From contig VRUJ01000014.1 in the NCBI GenBank assembly GCA_019456165.1, forward strand, positions 1 to 64,000: a DNA stretch of 64,000 nucleotides. The letters are read 5' to 3'. A program made the translations under genes and the position numbers. Under the pieces are notes generated by a model. The model saw only the letters and a program-made list of their open reading frames with translations. It was not told the origin of the DNA and did no database searches. The stretch is from Chloroflexota bacterium. GTDB lineage: Bacteria; Chloroflexota; Anaerolineae; Anaerolineales; UBA11579. This document shows, in pieces, positions 17,787 to 26,711 of this stretch (the stretch's first letter is position 1; every line of letters begins with the position of its first letter).

Positions 17787-19279
17787 GCACACGCAGGCTG
17801 GTTATTGGGATCACTTTTTTGGCTGTTTTCGCCATGTCTGCACGCGTAGCTGTGGACACTGATACATGGTGGCACTTACGCACAGGCCAATTAATTGTCA
17901 CAGAGAGGTCAATTCCGGGTGTGGATACATTTTCTCACACCCGTGCTGGAGAAGCATGGCAAGGCCCCAGTGTGGGCTGGTTGATGCAGGTAACCTTATA
18001 CTTGATCTTTGATACTTTTGGATCAGGGGGATTAAATCTTTTTCAAGCGATCATGGTCACCTTGGCTTTTGGTTTTGTGTACCGGAGTATGTCTGGGGAT
18101 GTTTTTTTGCGTGCTTTCGTGATCATATTGGCCGCGCTTGCATCAGGTGTATATTGGGCTGCGCGACCTTACCTGATGACATTTTTATTAGCTGCGTTAA
18201 CTTTATGGATCTTCGAGGATTACCGTTGGAAGCGAAAAGACCGCCTGGGTTGGCTGCCATTGGTGATGGTGGTCTGGAGCAATAGTCACGGAGGTTTTGC
18301 GGTTGGAATAATGCTGTGGGGCATCTATGCCCTGGGTGAGGTCGTAAGCTGGATGGGAATGGCACGCAAGGAAGGCAAATTGCTTCCTACGGAATTCACA
18401 CGAGACTGGCTTGATGCCGGCATGCGCGGGCGGGTAGGACGCATGCTCTTGGTGGGTGTTTTGATGTTAGCAGGGGCAAGTTTTAATTTCTCGGGTCCAT
18501 CAATCTTGTTATATCCTTTCCAAACGGTGTCTATTGGCGCGCTGCAAGAGTTCATTCAAGAATGGCAGTCGCCAAATTTTCATGACCTGCAGATGCAACC
18601 GTTCGCCTGGCTGTTATTTCTTGTTTTGGGAGCGTTGGGGATTTCCAAAAAGAGGCTAGCGTTAACAGATTTCTTGCTAGTGGCCGGATTTGGATATTTG
18701 GGTTTGCTGGCTGGGCGAAATATCGCTCTGTTTGCCCTGGTGGCTCCAGCAGTACTGACCCGCCACGCAGCTCCCCTGGCAAATGATTTGGGCTGCAAGG
18801 TTGGTCTGAGCAATTTGTCTATAGATTCCCCAAATGTGCCGCGTTGGCAATCCGTGGTCAATTGGGGTTTGTTGGTAATATTATTCTTAACCGTGTTAAT
18901 AAAGGTAATTACAGTTTTACCTGAAACTGTGAACCGGAATGCATATGCAGACAGTGTGCCAGTGGAAGCTGTGGAATTCTTGCTAGCTGAAAATCCACCA
19001 GGACCAATATTGAACTCCTACAACTGGGGTGGTTATCTGATCTGGGCTGCGCCGGATTATGCGGTGTTCTTGGACGGTCGAACAGACTTATACGGAGATA
19101 AGATCATATCCGAGTGGCTGCAAATCCTGCGTGCAGAGGAAGGCTGGCAGCATTTATTGAATGATTGGCAAATCCGCTTGATTTTAGTTGAACCCACCTG
19201 GCCGTTGGTGGATTTGCTTGGTGGTGAAGGCTGGGAAAATATCTATGCAGACGATCTAGCAGTGATTTATGCTAGATAA
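17783..19279 (+). CDS. Polytopic membrane protein, GT-C-like
   Basis: This 498-residue protein starts with GTG inside a GTGA overlap with the previous gene. Its first loop reads DTDTWWHLRTGQLIV and then WQGPSVGWLMQV, a pattern seen in uncharacterised bacterial GT-C-like proteins with paired acids after helix 1. About ten further helices follow, and the C-terminal 110 residues are soluble with FLDGRTDLYGD. Its place among GT39/GT87-like genes suggests a glycosyltransferase role, but the family is not assigned with certainty. Confidence 0.62.
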   Translation: MSTRRLVIGITFLAVFAMSARVAVDTDTWWHLRTGQLIVTERSIPGVDTFSHTRAGEAWQGPSVGWLMQVTLYLIFDTFGSGGLNLFQAIMVTLAFGFVYRSMSGDVFLRAFVIILAALASGVYWAARPYLMTFLLAALTLWIFEDYRWKRKDRLGWLPLVMVVWSNSHGGFAVGIMLWGIYALGEVVSWMGMARKEGKLLPTEFTRDWLDAGMRGRVGRMLLVGVLMLAGASFNFSGPSILLYPFQTVSIGALQEFIQEWQSPNFHDLQMQPFAWLLFLVLGALGISKKRLALTDFLLVAGFGYLGLLAGRNIALFALVAPAVLTRHAAPLANDLGCKVGLSNLSIDSPNVPRWQSVVNWGLLVILFLTVLIKVITVLPETVNRNAYADSVPVEAVEFLLAENPPGPILNSYNWGGYLIWAAPDYAVFLDGRTDLYGDKIISEWLQILRAEEGWQHLLNDWQIRLILVEPTWPLVDLLGGEGWENIYADDLAVIYAR

Positions 19280-20729
19280 TTCGAAATCAGAGCGTGTTTT
19301 TGGCATAATTATCATTCTTTTAGCCGCGCTCTTACGTTATTACCAGTTGGGATTGCCGAGTTTGTGGCATGATGAGGCTTTCACCTGGTATTTTACGCGC
19401 CTTCCCTGGTTGGAAATGTTGGATACAGTGCGCTTAGATGGGGTAAATCCGCCAGTGTATTACCTGGTCAGCAAAGTTTTTGTTGATCTTTTCGGGGATA
19501 GTGAGCTTATCCTACGCTTACTCTCAGCCATCGCTGGGATAGTTTCTGTGTATCTGGGTTGGTTATTGGGCAGGCAGGCGGGAGGGCGCATTGGCAGTTG
19601 GGCGGGGGCATGGTTGATCGCTTTTCATCCGATGGCAGTTCATTACGCGCGTGATGCGCGCCCATATTCTCTAGCTCTTGCAATGGCGCTCTTATTAGTG
19701 TATTTGTTTACCCGACTGCGAGAAGAGAGTGACCGGAGATTATGGCTTTTCGCGTTTATTACTTTGCTATTAGGTCAACTGACACATTACTTCTTTTTTG
19801 TGTTGGGTGGTGCGCTTGTCTTGTTTGCCCTGACAGAAATGACGCGCAAGCCCTTATTCTTCCGCGCCTGGATGTTGCTCTGGCTCGGAGCTTTTCTGCC
19901 TCTAGCTGGGTGGATGGGCTGGTATTTCTCGCAGCCAACACCTTCCCTGGGAATCGGATGGATAGAGCTGCCGCCATTGGATGCTCCCCTAGGTACATTG
20001 GGAAACTTATTGTCCGGTTTTGGAGGCGTTGAATCTTCACCCTCCGCGGTATTTGGCTTAATTGTAATAGTCTTTATTCTATTTGCGCTCTACCGGGGTG
20101 AACGCACGCGCATAATTCGGCAGGTGCTCTGGTTTGGACTACTGATACCAATCGCAGGAGTGTGGGTGATCTCCCAACGCCGTCCCGTTTATGTTGACCG
20201 TTATTTTATTGTGCTGCTGCCTTTCGTGGTTTATCTGTTTGCTGGAGGCGCGCAAGCCGCTCTACAGTGGATCCAGAAAATCAAAGGTCATGAGAGATGG
20301 AATAAGGCTTCCACATTAATTTGGGCATTTTTACTCTTTATCGGATTTTGGGCAGGCTGGCAGGTGCACGTGGACGTAAAGTACAGCCGGGAAGATTGGC
20401 GCGGCCTGAGCAGATATCTTGAAGAAAATGCTGGGGAGCAGCCTGAGCTTTGGCTATCTGAGCCGGAGGCGTCTGTGCCCATGCAATATTATTACCGCCA
20501 AGACCTCAGTTCAGCTTCCACAGGTGATAATCCAATGATGTGCGATTTTCCTTGCTGGTGGGTATGGCGCCAACCGTACACTTCCACGCACGCATTTTCG
20601 CAAGCAGTCACTTTGCCAGACCGACCCGAGAGACCTGACCTACCTGATGGGTGTACTATTCTGGATAAATGGGATAGCTCTACAGGATTAGCTCTTTGGA
20701 AGGTAGATTGTGAGGTGGGTGAGGGATGA
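19269..20729 (+). CDS. GT39-family membrane glycosyltransferase
   Basis: This 486-residue protein is the clearest GT39 member of the cluster. The first external loop has LPSLWHDEAFTWYFTRL with the HDEA acid motif, followed by NPPVYYLVSKVFVDLFG, both diagnostic of the PMT_2/ArnT-like superfamily. About ten helices follow, then a short soluble C-terminus. It overlaps the previous gene by 11 bp and the next by 4 bp. It should use a polyprenyl-phosphate-linked sugar and act at the outer face of the membrane. The acceptor is unknown. Confidence 0.82.
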   Translation: MLDNSKSERVFGIIIILLAALLRYYQLGLPSLWHDEAFTWYFTRLPWLEMLDTVRLDGVNPPVYYLVSKVFVDLFGDSELILRLLSAIAGIVSVYLGWLLGRQAGGRIGSWAGAWLIAFHPMAVHYARDARPYSLALAMALLLVYLFTRLREESDRRLWLFAFITLLLGQLTHYFFFVLGGALVLFALTEMTRKPLFFRAWMLLWLGAFLPLAGWMGWYFSQPTPSLGIGWIELPPLDAPLGTLGNLLSGFGGVESSPSAVFGLIVIVFILFALYRGERTRIIRQVLWFGLLIPIAGVWVISQRRPVYVDRYFIVLLPFVVYLFAGGAQAALQWIQKIKGHERWNKASTLIWAFLLFIGFWAGWQVHVDVKYSREDWRGLSRYLEENAGEQPELWLSEPEASVPMQYYYRQDLSSASTGDNPMMCDFPCWWVWRQPYTSTHAFSQAVTLPDRPERPDLPDGCTILDKWDSSTGLALWKVDCEVGEG

Positions 20730-22720
20730 AACCTAAAAAAGGGTTTATCGTTGGAATAATTTGTGTTACAGTTTTGACAGGGATGCGAATAATTTCCCCT
20801 GAGAGATCAATAGAATACACCGGACCGAGGGCGCTCTTGGATGCTGGATTTGCCTTGGGTTTGTTATTATTCATTTTAAGTCTTGCCGCGGGTATTGGTC
20901 TTAAGATACTGCGTTGGTTTAAATTGCAAGGGTTGACGCACCTAGAAAGGATATTGTTTTCATTAGCGATTGGCTTGGGGGTGGTGGCATATGGCGTGCT
21001 TGCTCTTGGTTTAGTTGGACTTTTGAAGAAAGAGTTGATACTGTTGTGGTTAGGTATTGCAACCTTATGGTCTTGGAAAGAGTGGGGGGGAATTATTAGC
21101 CTTATGCCTCGATGGACAAAAAAACAAATTGACATATTCCGTAATTTAGGTATTTATGAGAAAGGATTCATCGTTCTTACAGGATTAATCGTTGGGTTGA
21201 GTGCAGTCCAAGCCCTATCACCGCCCTGGGATTATGATGGCCTGATGTACCATTTGCAGGTACCCCGCTTGTTTTTGGAGGCAGAGCGAATAATTTTATT
21301 ACCTGATGTTTTGCAGGCGAACAGTCCACTGACTACAGAGATGCTTTATTCTATCGGGCTTGGGTTTGGTAGCGACGTTTTCGCTAAGTTAATTCATTTA
21401 GCTTTTATGGGGTTACTGTTGTTCACGACATTTAGCCTTGGAGGCCGTCTTTTTAGTGGAGCGGGAGGTTGGGTTGCCTCAGCGATTATTCTTGGCATAC
21501 CTATTTTTCCAATCTGGGGAGGTCTCGCTTATGCAGATATGGCTTGGGCATTTTTTGAATTACTAGCAATATATTCATTTATTCTTTGGATGGAAAAAAA
21601 CCAAGTACATTTTCTTGCACTTAGTGGGGTGTTTACAGGATTAGCAATGGGCAGCAAATATTTTGCTTTAGGCTTACTCGGGGTGTTAGGATTATTTACG
21701 CTATGGCTTAACCGCAAGGAGGGAGGGAGGAAAGTCATCCGATATGGATTCATGTATACCGTTCCAGCTTTATTGGTAGCTCTGCCATGGTATGTTAAGA
21801 ATTGGGTGCTTGGAGGAAATCCATTATATCCATTATTTTTCGGCGGTGTCGCTTGGCCGGAAGAACGCCTTGATTTATTGTTGTTATTCACCATTGACAG
21901 TTTCGGAGTTGGGCGTTCATTAATAGATTATTTAAAACTACCCTGGGATATTTACGCTAATCATGTCCGTTTCGGTACTTTTATTACCAGTATTGAATAT
22001 CCAAGTTTTCTCTTTCCGTTGGTATTGCTTTTTCCACTGATCTCAAAAAACAAAGCTCTAAAAATCCTGGCTGGGATCACATTATTGCGTTTTATTGTTT
22101 GGTCAATAGGCTCGCAACAAACGCGCTTTCTATTACCTTTGTTTGCCCCATTGAGCATATTGGTTGCGGGAGTATTAATCTGGTTAGGAAGTCGGATCAA
22201 ATTCGATCTACTTCGCAGGGTTCTAGGGAATAGTCTGCTCGCCGGATTTGTAATGATGTCGTTGGTATATCAAGTATTATTTATTTCCGAAACATCCCCA
22301 TTAGCTCCAGTACTCGGAATGGAATCGAAAGTTTCTTTTCTGCGGAGAGAGGTGTATGATTATCAAGCGGTAGAATACATCTCGGAATATCTAAAGCCAA
22401 GTGATCGCGTTTTGATGATGTGGGATGGGCAAGGATATTATTGTGATGAACGTTGTTTGCCCGATGCTGAACAATCTCAATGGGTACAGCTTGTTATAAA
22501 TTCGGCTTTCGATGTAGAACAACTAGCAGGAGAATTGAGATCAATGAGTGTTACCCATTTGCTATTTAGTCTGGAGGGGGCAAATTTTTTCTTGAACCAC
22601 GACCCGGGTGGCTGGCATAAATTATCAATAGAATTCTTCATACAGGAATTTAAACCATTTTGTACTCAGGAAATTTATTTGGATGACGCGGTAGCGCTAT
22701 ATGAAATTATTTGTAATTAA
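20726..22720 (+). CDS. Large GT-C-like membrane protein, YYC-R-C type, copy 1
   Basis: This 664-residue protein has about 13 membrane helices and a C-terminal soluble domain of about 120 residues. The acid motif is WDYDGLMYHLQVPRLFL around residue 170, much later than in standard GT39 proteins because extra helices come first. The C-terminus contains GYYCDERCLPD and then THLLFSLEGANF. It is a paralogue of the gene at 24714, which has the same architecture and motifs. The Cys pair could form a disulphide or bind metal outside the cell. Enzymatic function is inferred from fold and neighbours only. Confidence 0.68.
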   Translation: MKPKKGFIVGIICVTVLTGMRIISPERSIEYTGPRALLDAGFALGLLLFILSLAAGIGLKILRWFKLQGLTHLERILFSLAIGLGVVAYGVLALGLVGLLKKELILLWLGIATLWSWKEWGGIISLMPRWTKKQIDIFRNLGIYEKGFIVLTGLIVGLSAVQALSPPWDYDGLMYHLQVPRLFLEAERIILLPDVLQANSPLTTEMLYSIGLGFGSDVFAKLIHLAFMGLLLFTTFSLGGRLFSGAGGWVASAIILGIPIFPIWGGLAYADMAWAFFELLAIYSFILWMEKNQVHFLALSGVFTGLAMGSKYFALGLLGVLGLFTLWLNRKEGGRKVIRYGFMYTVPALLVALPWYVKNWVLGGNPLYPLFFGGVAWPEERLDLLLLFTIDSFGVGRSLIDYLKLPWDIYANHVRFGTFITSIEYPSFLFPLVLLFPLISKNKALKILAGITLLRFIVWSIGSQQTRFLLPLFAPLSILVAGVLIWLGSRIKFDLLRRVLGNSLLAGFVMMSLVYQVLFISETSPLAPVLGMESKVSFLRREVYDYQAVEYISEYLKPSDRVLMMWDGQGYYCDERCLPDAEQSQWVQLVINSAFDVEQLAGELRSMSVTHLLFSLEGANFFLNHDPGGWHKLSIEFFIQEFKPFCTQEIYLDDAVALYEIICN

Positions 22721-22735
22721 GATAGGAACCAAGTA

Positions 22736-23338
22736 GTGACAAACTCCCAGATCAAATTTACGCGCGGTAAAGGTGTATTGGAGCCTCTGCTGGCGCGTTT
22801 ACGTACTAGACAAGCCAACCGATTGATTCCCCAGCACTTGCGCAAAGGAAGAATTCTGGATATCGGTTGTGGCTCCTACCCCTATTTCCTTTCACATACT
22901 TTGTTCAAAGAAAAGTTTGCTATAGACCAACTCCCGGCGAATGAAGATGCCGTGAGTGGAATTCACTGGCACACCATCGATCTTAATGCCGAACCACAAA
23001 TACCCTTCGATGATAATTACTTTAATGTAATAACAATGCTTGCTGTAGTTGAGCATCTTAACCCCGCTAGTCTGACCAAGTTGTTTAGCGAGGCATTTCG
23101 CACATTGGTACCCGGAGGGATGGTTATAATCACTACGCCGGCAGCCTGGTCGGATCCGCTCCTCCGTTGGATGGCGCGCTTAAGTCTGGTGAGCGCTGAG
23201 GAGATCAATGAACATGTGTATGCATATACGTTACCGTTGTTGGGCTGGTATTTCGGAAAAGCTGGCTTTGAGATGGATAAGGTACGTTTTGGGTATTTTG
23301 AATTTCGGCTCAACATGTGGGCGGTTGCCTACAAGTAG
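22736..23338 (+). CDS. Class I SAM-dependent methyltransferase
   Basis: This is a 200-residue methyltransferase of the type-11 class. The SAM-binding motif I is ILDIGCGSYPYF near residue 40, followed by the acidic end of strand 2 and FDDNYFNVITMLAVVEHL, the usual post-motif helix. The start is GTG preceded by AGGAA. It sits inside the GT-C operon, 15 bp after the preceding gene, so it may methylate a sugar, lipid carrier or glycan intermediate of that pathway. The actual acceptor is not evident. Confidence 0.85.
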   Translation: MTNSQIKFTRGKGVLEPLLARLRTRQANRLIPQHLRKGRILDIGCGSYPYFLSHTLFKEKFAIDQLPANEDAVSGIHWHTIDLNAEPQIPFDDNYFNVITMLAVVEHLNPASLTKLFSEAFRTLVPGGMVIITTPAAWSDPLLRWMARLSLVSAEEINEHVYAYTLPLLGWYFGKAGFEMDKVRFGYFEFRLNMWAVAYK

Positions 23339-23370
23339 CCGTTTTGGCGATCTCAAAACCGCGATTATTG

Positions 23371-23376
23371 TATAAT
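23371..23376 (+). promoter_or_regulatory. Possible internal -10 box in the GT-C operon
   Basis: A consensus TATAAT stands in the 77-bp gap before the gene at 23416. The best -35 candidate (TTGGCG) is 21 nt away, which is too far, so only the -10 is supported. It might give extra transcription of the second half of the cluster. Confidence 0.3.
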
Positions 23377-23415
23377 CAAATGAAAATTGTCACTTGTTAT
23401 TAGACTGGAGTAAAC

Positions 23416-24675
23416 TTGGGAGTTAAGCGGCGTGATCTTGCTTATTTGGGATTAATAATTATTTGTCTGCTGTTGTTTACCGGTTTAACCTGGGTAAATT
23501 ATCAGTTTACTACAATAAATTCGGGGGGTAATGATTTCACACCCCGCTGGTTGGGTACGCGCCTTTTCATCACAGAAGGTCTCAGCCCGTACAGCCAAAA
23601 TACTACAGATGAAATCCAGGATTTTTTTTACGGGCGCACAGCACGCGGGGAGGAGGACCGCGCTCTTTTTGTTTACCCACATTATAGTATGTTGGTATTT
23701 GCACCATTTTCCTTGGTTGAAGATTACCCACAGGCGCGTGCATTGTGGATGGCGGTCTTAGAAACTTCAATTTTAATAATTTCGTTTATCAGTCTATCCC
23801 TAACTCGCTGGCGGCCGTCCCTTGTGGTATTTGGGGTTTATATTTTGTTCAACCTCTCCTGGTATCACGCGGTCAGACCGATAATCAATGGGAACGCGGC
23901 AGTAGTGGTGGCTTTATTTATCTCAATGGCTTTCCTAGCTATCCGTGCAGGGCAGGACATGTACGCAGGAGCTATGTTGGCTTTGGCCAGTATCAAACCA
24001 CAAATGGTAATTCTTTTGATACCTTTTGTGATCTATTGGGCATATTCAAAGGGTCGCTGGAGGTTATTGGGCAGCATAATTGGCGGATTATTGATTTTAG
24101 TGATTGTATCCCTTTTGATCGAGAGAGATTGGATCATTCAAAATCTGCGTCAGGTAATAAACTACCCTGAATATTCCCCGCCGGGGTCTACAGGAGCGAT
24201 CTTTTCAGTCTGGTGGCCTGAAACCGGTAGGCAGCTAAGCTGGGCGCTCAACGGGGTTCTAGTAATCCTTTTGATCCGTGAGTGGCTGGCAGTTTACGGA
24301 AAGAGTTTTCACTGGTTCCTTTGGTCAGCCTCATTAACCTTAGTGGTCACAAACTTGATTGGTATCACCACGGCTACCGCAAACTATATTGCCCTCATTC
24401 CGGCCCTGACTTTAGTTTTATCTGTTTGGGAGAAGAGGTGGGGGCGCAGCGGCGGTTGGTTTGTGATTGGGGTCATGCTAGTTTTCTTGGTGGGTTTGTG
24501 GGTATTATTTCTCAACACAGTACGCCCTGGCATGGGTGTGCAGCCTGTTCAAGGGCCAATCATGTTCTTTCCGCTGCCAATATTTTTATTGTTTAGTTTA
24601 TATTGGATCCGTTTGTGGGTTTTGCAGCCCCGCCATCTTGGAATAGAAGATATATTGTCTGCTGGTGAAATCTAG
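23416..24675 (+). CDS. GT87-family (DUF2029) membrane glycosyltransferase
   Basis: This 419-residue protein has about ten helices. The first loop shows NDFTPRWLGTRLF followed by YPHYSMLVFAPFS, and helix 4 is followed by NGNAAVVVALF and LASIKPQMVILLIP. These phrases are characteristic of the GT87/DUF2029 family of polyprenol-phosphate-mannose-dependent alpha-mannosyltransferases. The start is TTG with GGAG 7 nt upstream. It suggests that the cluster uses polyprenyl-phosphate mannose or a similar donor. Confidence 0.8.
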   Translation: MGVKRRDLAYLGLIIICLLLFTGLTWVNYQFTTINSGGNDFTPRWLGTRLFITEGLSPYSQNTTDEIQDFFYGRTARGEEDRALFVYPHYSMLVFAPFSLVEDYPQARALWMAVLETSILIISFISLSLTRWRPSLVVFGVYILFNLSWYHAVRPIINGNAAVVVALFISMAFLAIRAGQDMYAGAMLALASIKPQMVILLIPFVIYWAYSKGRWRLLGSIIGGLLILVIVSLLIERDWIIQNLRQVINYPEYSPPGSTGAIFSVWWPETGRQLSWALNGVLVILLIREWLAVYGKSFHWFLWSASLTLVVTNLIGITTATANYIALIPALTLVLSVWEKRWGRSGGWFVIGVMLVFLVGLWVLFLNTVRPGMGVQPVQGPIMFFPLPIFLLFSLYWIRLWVLQPRHLGIEDILSAGEI

Positions 24676-24713
24676 CAGTACACATTGAAAATCATCCGAC
24701 TAGAGTATATTAG

Positions 24714-26711
24714 ATGAAACCAACCCGCGGCAAAAAACTTACCGCCTTCTTGGCATTATTGTGGTTGACCATCACTGTTAGTTCATATTATTTAACCCAC
24801 AAACCTTTTTCAACTGATTTAGCCTTGAATATTATTGTTGTTTTATTGAACCTATTTGTAGGATTATCTATCACCGCGCTCGCTGGGGGAATAGGGATGC
24901 GGCTCTTGCCGAAACTTGATCTGGATCCCTTGACGCGTTTATTCCTACGTGCTGCACTGGGTATGGGCGTAGAAGCATTATCTTTTCTTGTCATCGGTTC
25001 TACAATAGGGATTAATGAGTGGACAGGCTGGGGATTGCTATTGGCCCTTGGTATCGTATTCAGGAGGGAAGTAATCCTCTGGGGAAGAGATTGGCGTTCC
25101 TTGGCAAAAGCCTGGAACGAAGTAGGAAAGTTGGGTCGTTTGATTGCTATCTTATCTAGTTTGATACTCTTAAGCAGTCTTTTTGTGGTATTAGCTCCAC
25201 CGCTCAAGTTTGATAGCCTGGTTTATCATCTTGCGTTACCGCGAGCATATTTAGAGGTCGGGCGTATTACTTTTATTCCTGGAAATATGTATTGGGGATT
25301 TCCACAACTGCCTCAGATGCTCTACACCTGGGCTTTTTCTCTAGGAATGGGATACCCAGCGTTAATCGGTTGGATTATGGGAGTGCTCACGCTGGTGGGG
25401 ATCTTGGGATATGTATCCCAACGTATGTCACCACGCTATGCCTGGATGGCAGTAGCTACATTGCTGGGAAGTTATTCATTGGCCTTATCTCTGGGGTGGG
25501 GCTATGTAGATTGGCCGAGTATGTTAATGAGTTTAGCATTCATTGTTGCTATTGATTCGTGGATGATTCATGCAGAGCGCAAATATCTCTGGCTTGCAGG
25601 AATATTTGCGGGATTAACATTTTCGACAAAATATACTGCGGGAATTATTTTTCTCTCTGGGATTGCGGTGTTACTTTGGTACCAGTGGAAGAATAAAAAT
25701 AATCTACGTAAAGAGCTACTTGTTTTCTCATCTGCTGCTGCGATCTTTGCATTCCCGTGGTTATTTAAGAATTTTATATTTACCGGTAATCCTATATATC
25801 CTTTTATATTTACTAGCGGGGAGATTACTCAAATTCGTTTAAATTTCTACCAAGGACAACCCGTAGAAGGCAATTGGTTGGATTTATTCTTTTTGCCAAT
25901 CCGTGCAACCTTTTGGGGTGTAGAAGTTGCCCACGTAGGAGATGGCCCAGGATATGATTCTTCGATTGGACCTCTTTTCTTGGCGTTGGGCAGCCTTGCT
26001 TGGATCAATTTGAGAAAATTTGATTCATCTCGTCGAAATTTAGTACGAAATGCAGGTTTAATTAGTTTTATTAGCGTGGTGATATGGGCTCTTGGTGGAC
26101 GTATTTCTGGTCACTTATTAAGGACTCATTTATACTACTCAATTTTCCCTGCTCTAGCAATTTTGGCTGCTGCAGGATTCGCAGGATTAGAGCGTATCTC
26201 AATATCTGGGATCCGGCTTGGGAGGCTTGCAGGCGTTTTCGTGATTATGGTATTAGGTCTTAATGTATTACAGGTAGGAGTAAATACATTAAAAATCGGG
26301 GCTCCGCAGTTTCTTATAAATAGTATTTCGGAAGAGGAATATTTAAATAATAATTTGGGTATATTAAACACAACCATGCAGGCTTTAAATGAATTAACGG
26401 AGGATAGTTTAGTACTGATGCTTTGGGAACCACGCAGTTATTATTGTGTGCCGCGATGCCAGCCAGACGAGGTGTTGGATGCTTGGGTCAATTACATTCA
26501 TTCTACGCCGGATATTTCAGAATTGGTTGCTGATTGGCGAGACCTGGGTTTTACCCATTTGCTCTATTTCCGATTCGGGGCGAATTTCGTCCGCGAAGAG
26601 GATGCGCGTTATCAATCCTCTGAATGGGAAGCTCTAGAAGAATTACTTTCAGGCTTGACTTTGCATACAGATTTTGCCAACGCATACCAGCTATATTCCT
26701 TAAACCCATGA
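24714..26711 (+). CDS. Large GT-C-like membrane protein, YYC-R-C type, copy 2
   Basis: This 665-residue paralogue of the gene at 20726 has about 13 helices. The acid motif LKFDSLVYHLALPRAYL is near residue 165 and FTGNPIYPFIF is in a middle loop. The C-terminal soluble domain carries SYYCVPRCQPDEV and THLLYFRFGANF. The conserved spacing with copy 1 makes a shared enzymatic role likely. Its final TGA overlaps the ATG of the next gene. Substrate unknown. Confidence 0.68.
   Translation: MKPTRGKKLTAFLALLWLTITVSSYYLTHKPFSTDLALNIIVVLLNLFVGLSITALAGGIGMRLLPKLDLDPLTRLFLRAALGMGVEALSFLVIGSTIGINEWTGWGLLLALGIVFRREVILWGRDWRSLAKAWNEVGKLGRLIAILSSLILLSSLFVVLAPPLKFDSLVYHLALPRAYLEVGRITFIPGNMYWGFPQLPQMLYTWAFSLGMGYPALIGWIMGVLTLVGILGYVSQRMSPRYAWMAVATLLGSYSLALSLGWGYVDWPSMLMSLAFIVAIDSWMIHAERKYLWLAGIFAGLTFSTKYTAGIIFLSGIAVLLWYQWKNKNNLRKELLVFSSAAAIFAFPWLFKNFIFTGNPIYPFIFTSGEITQIRLNFYQGQPVEGNWLDLFFLPIRATFWGVEVAHVGDGPGYDSSIGPLFLALGSLAWINLRKFDSSRRNLVRNAGLISFISVVIWALGGRISGHLLRTHLYYSIFPALAILAAAGFAGLERISISGIRLGRLAGVFVIMVLGLNVLQVGVNTLKIGAPQFLINSISEEEYLNNNLGILNTTMQALNELTEDSLVLMLWEPRSYYCVPRCQPDEVLDAWVNYIHSTPDISELVADWRDLGFTHLLYFRFGANFVREEDARYQSSEWEALEELLSGLTLHTDFANAYQLYSLNP

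Noticed and set aside
20680-21135. 151-residue minus-strand ORF and similar long antisense ORFs within GT-C and ATPase genes
   Set aside because: They lie fully inside strongly supported plus-strand genes and encode low-complexity Ser/Arg/Pro-rich products.
24685-24711. TTGAAA-15-TATATT just before the gene at 24714
   Set aside because: The -10 box would end only 2 nt before the ATG, so the transcript would begin inside the coding sequence.
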